A DNA stretch of 64,000 nt, taken from contig NGBS01000589.1 of NCBI GenBank assembly GCA_002245135.1, positions 1 to 64,000 on the forward strand, written 5' to 3'. How positions within the stretch are numbered: position 1 is the first letter of the stretch; every line of letters begins with the position of its first letter. This stretch comes from Proteromonas lacertae (taxonomy: Eukaryota; Sar; Bigyra; Opalinata; Proteromonadidae). This document shows positions 58,968 through 64,000 of the stretch, piece after piece. The notes below the pieces were generated by a model. That model was not told the DNA's origin. It made no database searches and worked only from the letters and a program-made list of their open reading frames with translations. A program made the position numbers and the translations under genes.

Positions 58968-59140
58968 TGCTATCTATCTATGACAATTATAAATTAATAA
59001 TAAATAAAATGAGAAGTAGAAAATATTGTTATACAAATTCAAAAACAGGAAGAAAAAATTAATGCAAATTGGGCGGGATATTCATACTAATATTCCTATT
59101 CTTTTGATTTGTAACGAATATTATTTTATTGCATTTTAAA

Positions 59141-60156
59141 ATGACTGATTTTTGGGCAATTAATGTATGAAATCCACATTATTTATAAAATAACAATAGC
59201 TAAAAGAAAATAAAGCTCAATATGACTTTAAAGAACATGCTGTAGCAACTAGAACTGTATTAATCAATGATTTTATATTTAGGTTATTCTTGATGATGCT
59301 TCTAAACTTGGTCCAAAAGACCATGTATCTGTATTCTATGAAAAAGATGGCAAAAAAGCGTTAGTAACAAGATTAAGTCTTCAAACACCTCAATTCCCAT
59401 TACATATGATATTTACACCTGAAGAAGGTGATGATGAAATACCAATAACAGTTGAAGGTAAATGTCATGCTAATTTGTTGGGATATATTTATCCAAGTGT
59501 ATTTCCGTATTAAAATTATAATATAATAGCTTGATGATCAAATAGTAGAAAACCTTCAAGATTTAATGGCTGAAAAAGCAATGCAAGAAGAAGAAGATGA
59601 TGATGATGATGATGAAAATGAAAAAGAAGAAAAACCACAGCCTCAGAAGAGAAAACAAGTTGAAAATAAGACAGAACAACCAAATAAAAAAGAATCTAAA
59701 AAAGTAGAATCAAAGAAAGTAGAAAAGAAAGAAGAAAAAGAAGAAAAGAATGAACCAAAAGTTGATAGAAATAAAAACAGTAAACTCCTTCAAAGATTAC
59801 CTAAAACTATTATTTCTTCAATAATTGAGAAATTTCCTTATGCTATAGGAGGGACAATAAGATACAGAGATTTAAATAAAGATAAAAGTGAGATTGATAT
59901 TGCTAGTAAAACAGTAAAAAATGGAGCAAAAGTGACAATCAAATATGTTTGTAGAACTTATGCAAATAATGCTGTTTTAGATAAAGGAACTGGTTTTTCA
60001 TTTAAAGTTGGTAAAGGTGAGATTATTTCTGGCCTAGAGAAAGGTATAAAAGGATTAAAGAGAGGTGCAATAAGACAATTATTGATTGATCCATCTGAAG
60101 CATATCCAGATAAAGGTGTATTGGTATTTACATGTGAAATTACTAATGTTCAGTAA
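59141..60156 (+). CDS. Nuclear FKBP-type protein (nucleoplasmin-like + FKBP, Fpr3/FKBP39 type)
   Basis: Four exons (59141-59164, 59200-59256, 59283-59498, 59530-60156) give 307 aa. The N-terminal ~100 residues (MTDFWAINLKENKAQY, LSLQTPQFPLHMIF, VEGKCHANLLGYIYPS) match the nucleoplasmin-like fold of fungal Fpr3/4 and insect FKBP39. An acidic run (EEEDDDDDDENEKEE) and a Lys-rich stretch follow. The C-terminal ~105 residues are an FKBP domain (GAKVTIKYVCRTY, GKGEIISGLEKGIKGLKRGA, VLVFTCEITNV). The usual binding-pocket GW is GL and the IPPN loop is shortened, so prolyl isomerase activity may be reduced. Likely a nucleolar histone chaperone. Confidence 0.88.
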
Positions 60157-60408
60157 GTTGGAGGGATATAATATTGATAAAATTTTGTTAATTTTGTTAT
60201 TTTGTTAAAGTTGTGATTGTTGTATTTCATCTATTAAATAAACCAAATAAAAATATATTAAATATGCACATAAGCATATATATAATTAGAATTAGGATAT
60301 ATAAAAAAAGAGAAAATAATAACGAAATGTTGAAAAGATAAGATATTTTCCTTTGTTTTATTATCATTAATATTATTATTATTATTTTATTACATTACAT
60401 ATAGTAAA
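60157..60408. other. Convergent intergenic region
   Basis: AT-rich with ATT repeats near 60370-60390; nothing recognised. Confidence 0.35.
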
Positions 60409-62770
60409 CTAAGTATGAGAAGATTCTTCCATAGATAATTGAATTGAAGTATTGTTGCTATTATCATTGCTTCCTTTAGTTGTGTTACTATTATTATTAT
60501 TATTATTAGCCAATGGATTAGATGGTGAATAAATTGCACTTGAAATTCTCAAAGCTTGATTACCAAACATCGAGCCATTTCCAAAAGCACTAACAACAGG
60601 CTTTGTATTTCCTACATCTCCACCAGTAAAAATTTTAGGTGGATTAAATGGTAATAATGGTGCATTTGCAGAAGATGATGAAGCAGATGACAATATCGAG
60701 GGAGGAGATGGAGGTGGTGGTTGAGATAGAGGGAATGTATTACTATTTTTAAATAACGAATTATAATTAGTGGCATAAGATTCAGACATTGCTCTGAAAT
60801 GCGGCTTCTTCTTGAGGTTGTTGTAGTTATTATTATCTTTCATAGCCATTAATATATTACAAACATCACTTTCTTCATTATTCAAATTCATACTGCTGTT
60901 ACTGTTTTTGCCGATTATTAGATTACTATTAATATTGCTACTATTTCCTTTATATGCTGGAGAAGCAACACACCTTGAATTCCAACAGTATTTATTACCT
61001 TTTGCTATTGGTTTATTACAATATTTACACATTAACTTCATAGATGGATAATTGAAGGAATGATCATAGAAATTTCTATTCCAATTGATTGGTATTTTGG
61101 ATTTATTCATGGAATTATAATTATTTATATATTGTATAGTTTCACTATAAATTGCTTCTTTCTTTAAATCAATATTATTATTATTATTGTTGTTGTTGTT
61201 TTCATCATTACTGGGATAAGGGAGTGGATAACTATTGGATCTATTTCTCTTAACAGTTACATCACATTCTAATGAATTTCTTCTTTTTTGTTTTGGTGTT
61301 GAATTAGATGAATTATTGTTAGAGTTATTGTTATTTAATTCATTCAAAAAATCAGGTGAATTTAATACAAAACTACCATATGGCAAAGATATAATCTCTT
61401 TTGTATCAGGGTTTTGAATGATATATAATTTATCTTTTATATCTGTAACAATACCATTGCATTTTACATCATTTGATTTATATTCTACTAATTCGCCTAT
61501 CATTTCATGATCATTGTTTTTTATATCTTCTTCAGTTAAATCAGTTACTAAATCTATTTCATATCCTCTCTTCGCTATTATTACTTCTGTGAAAAATAAT
61601 TGAATTTGCACCCATCCATTACCTGTTCGCAAAATAATACCTTTTTTGTTCTTGAACTTTCCACTTTTTATTTTTGCGATTTTTCCTTTTATACTGTCAT
61701 TCATTTGACTACTTCCATTGCTGTTGTTATTATTTGAATTATCTATTGCATTTGCTGCTACTGATGCATATGTAAATGGTTGAATATCATTTGCATTATT
61801 TGGATCATGAATTATATCCATATTAGTTGCTTGGATTTTTATAATAACATTGTTACTATTTTTAATCTTAATATGATACCATGTATTTGGATGAATTGGG
61901 ATATTCACAATTTCACCCAAACATCCTATATATTCAGGGTTTCTATGTCTAGAAGTAGGTGTATCTAATATTCTGACCATTGTACCTACTGGAATCATCT
62001 TCTTTACCTGTGGAAGGTTGGTATTTAGTGGTGAACCATTAACAATTGTTGGAGGTACAGTTGATTGAGATGGTAATATATCAGCAGGAGCAGAGTTAGA
62101 ACCACCTAATAATATTCCTGTTGTTCTTTTCATGTTGTTGATACTATATATAGATTAATCAATATTAAAGATAAAGAAATACTGTGGTGAATCAAATATT
62201 TCCCCTTTATCATTGATGCTCATCAATGCAGATGGTCTGAATGTTAATATTTTACCATCACTGAATTGAACTTTATACCAAGTGTTTGGATGAACAGGTA
62301 CATCATAAATAACACCAATTTGACCTATTCTTTCTGGGTATCGCGATTCTACATTATCCGTTCTTACTATACTAACCTTGGCGCCTTTGAATAAATACTA
62401 TTGAATAAAATTATGTGAATTATGTGGTTATTATCAATACTTGAACTGAAGGACTTGAATGTACAGCTGTAGAAGATGTTAAGGACTCTGGAGACAAATC
62501 GATTGTTTTGTCATCAACCTGAACAGAGTATTTATTAGGTGAATTAACAGCATATGACTGTACTATACCATCTCTTGATTTTAATTTCAATGCTCTTACT
62601 TCTTCAGTATCGAGCAATGTTACTTTTGATCCTAGAGGGATTTGTGGTACTACTTGTACTTGAGAAGGATCTGTCGAAGGTTCATCATTGTGAGACGAAC
62701 TTATTGCTAGACTGCTAATATCCGGATGTGAGTCTACAGAAGTAGATGAAGATGTGTCTGGAGTTGTCAT
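60409..62770 (-). CDS. Protein with several SH3-like/KOW-type modules and a CxxC motif
   Basis: Three exons (62770-62441, 62397-62183, 62143-60409) give 759 aa. At least three related barrels are visible: GSKVTLLDTEEV..DGIVQSY, GAKVSIVRTDNV..IGVIYDVPVHPNTWYKV and GTMVRILDTPTS..LGEIVNIPIHPNTWYHI. Two KOW-like stretches follow (GKIAKIKSGKFKNKKGIIL and GELVEYKSNDVKCNGIVTD). A putative zinc motif CKYCNKPIAKGNKYCWNSRC lies near 475-500. Linkers are Asn- and Ser-rich with poly-Pro (QPPPPPSPPS). I do not know the family. KOW/SH3-like barrels suggest binding to RNA, ribosome or transcription machinery, but this is inference. Confidence 0.65.
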
Positions 62771-63434
62771 ATTCGATTACTGATTAAGTTCTATTGATAT
62801 AAATATGAACATATTTGGAAAAATGCAAGATTGGAGCTAAAAGCTAGAGAAGATCTTCTTAATTTTAGAGTAAGTAGTTATATAATGAATATACATGAAA
62901 AATACAAAGACGGAGGATGAACTATAATAAATTGACTGAAAAACAAACTATTGCTAAAGAAATGAATCAAAAATCTGAGATAAAAACACTTCTTTAAAAA
63001 ACTGACAAAATTTTTAAAAAGTCAGGTGACTGATTGTATATTGATTTGTATAGTTTCTTTAGAATTTATAAATGCATTACTCAATTATGTTGCTCCATCT
63101 TATTATAATAACATTAAAAGTTTAGTTCTAAACTCGATCCTTCGTTTTTACAGCAGCAAATATAAAAAATTGTATTAACATAATGCAAATAATCAAACTT
63201 GAGAAATGAGTTCAAAATATTGTGCTTTGATATAAAGATAATTTCAACTTATATAATTTTCTTCATTTTTATTTTATGTTCCTGTTCTGCACTTGAAAGC
63301 ATTTATATCTTATTCACAATATACAGTATGAATTTTTATGGCTAGATGTTGAGATAAAAATACTAAGCTTGATAAAAGGCTTGAACATCAACATATTTCT
63401 TTTTTTCTCTTTTTGTGAATCATAGAAATAATAT
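62771..63434. other. Intergenic region
   Basis: AT-rich upstream flank shared by two divergent genes; no feature recognised. Confidence 0.35.
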
Positions 63435-64000
63435 ATGACTAAATATTCATCGTTTTTTATTTTAACAGTCTTTATTGTTTATTCCAGGCAAGCTTGTAAC
63501 AATAATTGTCAGTATTTATTTAAATGTCTATTTTGGAATAGAAATCTAGGCGTATGTGTTGAAAATAAATGTTATTGCAATGATGGAACAATTGGAGGTG
63601 ATTGTAGTAACTGTATAGCATAAAAGAATTATCTCTTTATAGTAAAATGCCCGACAGGTAAAGAATATGGTGGTGATAAAATTAAAGAATGTAGTGGTCG
63701 TGGTAAATGTGTAAAAGGTCGTTGTCAATGTTTGAGTGGTTTTAGTGGAATTAGTTGTGAAAATTTCAATTGTCCAATTCGAAATAGTAAATTATGTGGT
63801 GGTCATGGTCAATGTTTACCATTAAATGATCAATGGAAAGAAGATGATTTAGATTCAAAAAGTAAAGAATTAAAGAGTCGAATATATGGTTGTGTTTGTG
63901 GATCTGGATATAGTGGATATGATTGTAGCTTTAGTATAAATATAAATATTATTATAAAATAGAGGAATGTACATTAGGAAGATATGATAAAAATGCATTA
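63435..64000 (+). CDS. Secreted EGF-repeat protein, paralogue of the giant EGF protein (partial)
   Basis: Four exons begin in the window (63435-63511, 63542-63612, 63643-63933, 63963 onwards) and the gene runs off the right edge. A signal-like N-terminus (YSSFFILTVFIVYS) is followed by EGF-like Cys patterns: CNNNCQNLGVCVENKCYC, CSGRGKCVKGRCQCLSG and CGGHGQCLPL ... CVCGSGYSGYDC. The spacing of the first EGF and the phrase around GGHGQC/NNHGRC resemble the termini of the 50149-56912 protein, so they likely form a gene family. Whether it contains the same ~205-residue repeats lies outside the window. Confidence 0.75.

Overview
The window is nuclear DNA of a unicellular, probably flagellated eukaryote. 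It is strongly AT-rich, uses the standard stop codons, and most host genes are split by tiny introns (25-61 nt, one of 208 nt). Every intron I could resolve begins GTA and ends TAG. A centriolar POC1 protein, an IQ-motif protein, a four-cNBD cGMP-dependent kinase, calnexin, TM9SF, XRN2 and an isolated 5S rRNA gene all point to a eukaryote. I cannot name the lineage.

Region 1 (1-6.4 kb) is a block of compact, intronless ORFs. It includes a frameshifted remnant of the N-terminal region of a Polinton/Maverick-type polymerase protein, an rve-type integrase with an unusual third catalytic residue, a zinc-motif protein, a one-pass membrane protein and a coiled-coil protein. It is most likely part of a Polinton-like element cut by the left window edge.

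Region 2 (6.5-17.0 kb) is the most striking part. An 882-aa MULE-type transposase fused to a C48 (Ulp1/adenain-like) cysteine peptidase lies between two inverted arrays of the same 121-bp unit, about 37 copies on the left and 20 on the right. Together they look like a foldback-style transposon.

Region 3 (17.0-25.9 kb) is accessory sequence: a small stop-riddled pseudogene, a decayed membrane protein with UrtA-like periplasmic-binding modules, and a Ginger-like DD35E integrase that also carries a C-terminal C48 peptidase (two introns). Repeat-bearing noncoding DNA follows.

Region 4 (25.9-39.8 kb) holds host genes: XRN2/RAT1, 5S rRNA, geranylgeranyltransferase-I beta, a Maf-like pyrophosphatase, two tandem HSF genes, calnexin (its long intron has C/D-box snoRNA features), an IQ-motif protein and a secreted Gly/Met/Asn-repeat protein.

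Region 5 (39.8-42.2 kb) is noncoding. It carries two adjacent long-palindrome elements with 5-bp target duplications, and a decayed partial copy of the neighbouring PKG-RGS locus.

Region 6 (42.2-64 kb) has a divergent pair of genes for putatively N-myristoylated proteins, a PKG and a five-RGS-domain protein. These are followed by POC1, a 2244-aa secreted EGF protein with nine internal repeats, TM9SF, a nucleoplasmin-like FKBP, a multi-SH3-like-module protein, and the start of a second EGF-type secreted protein that runs off the window.
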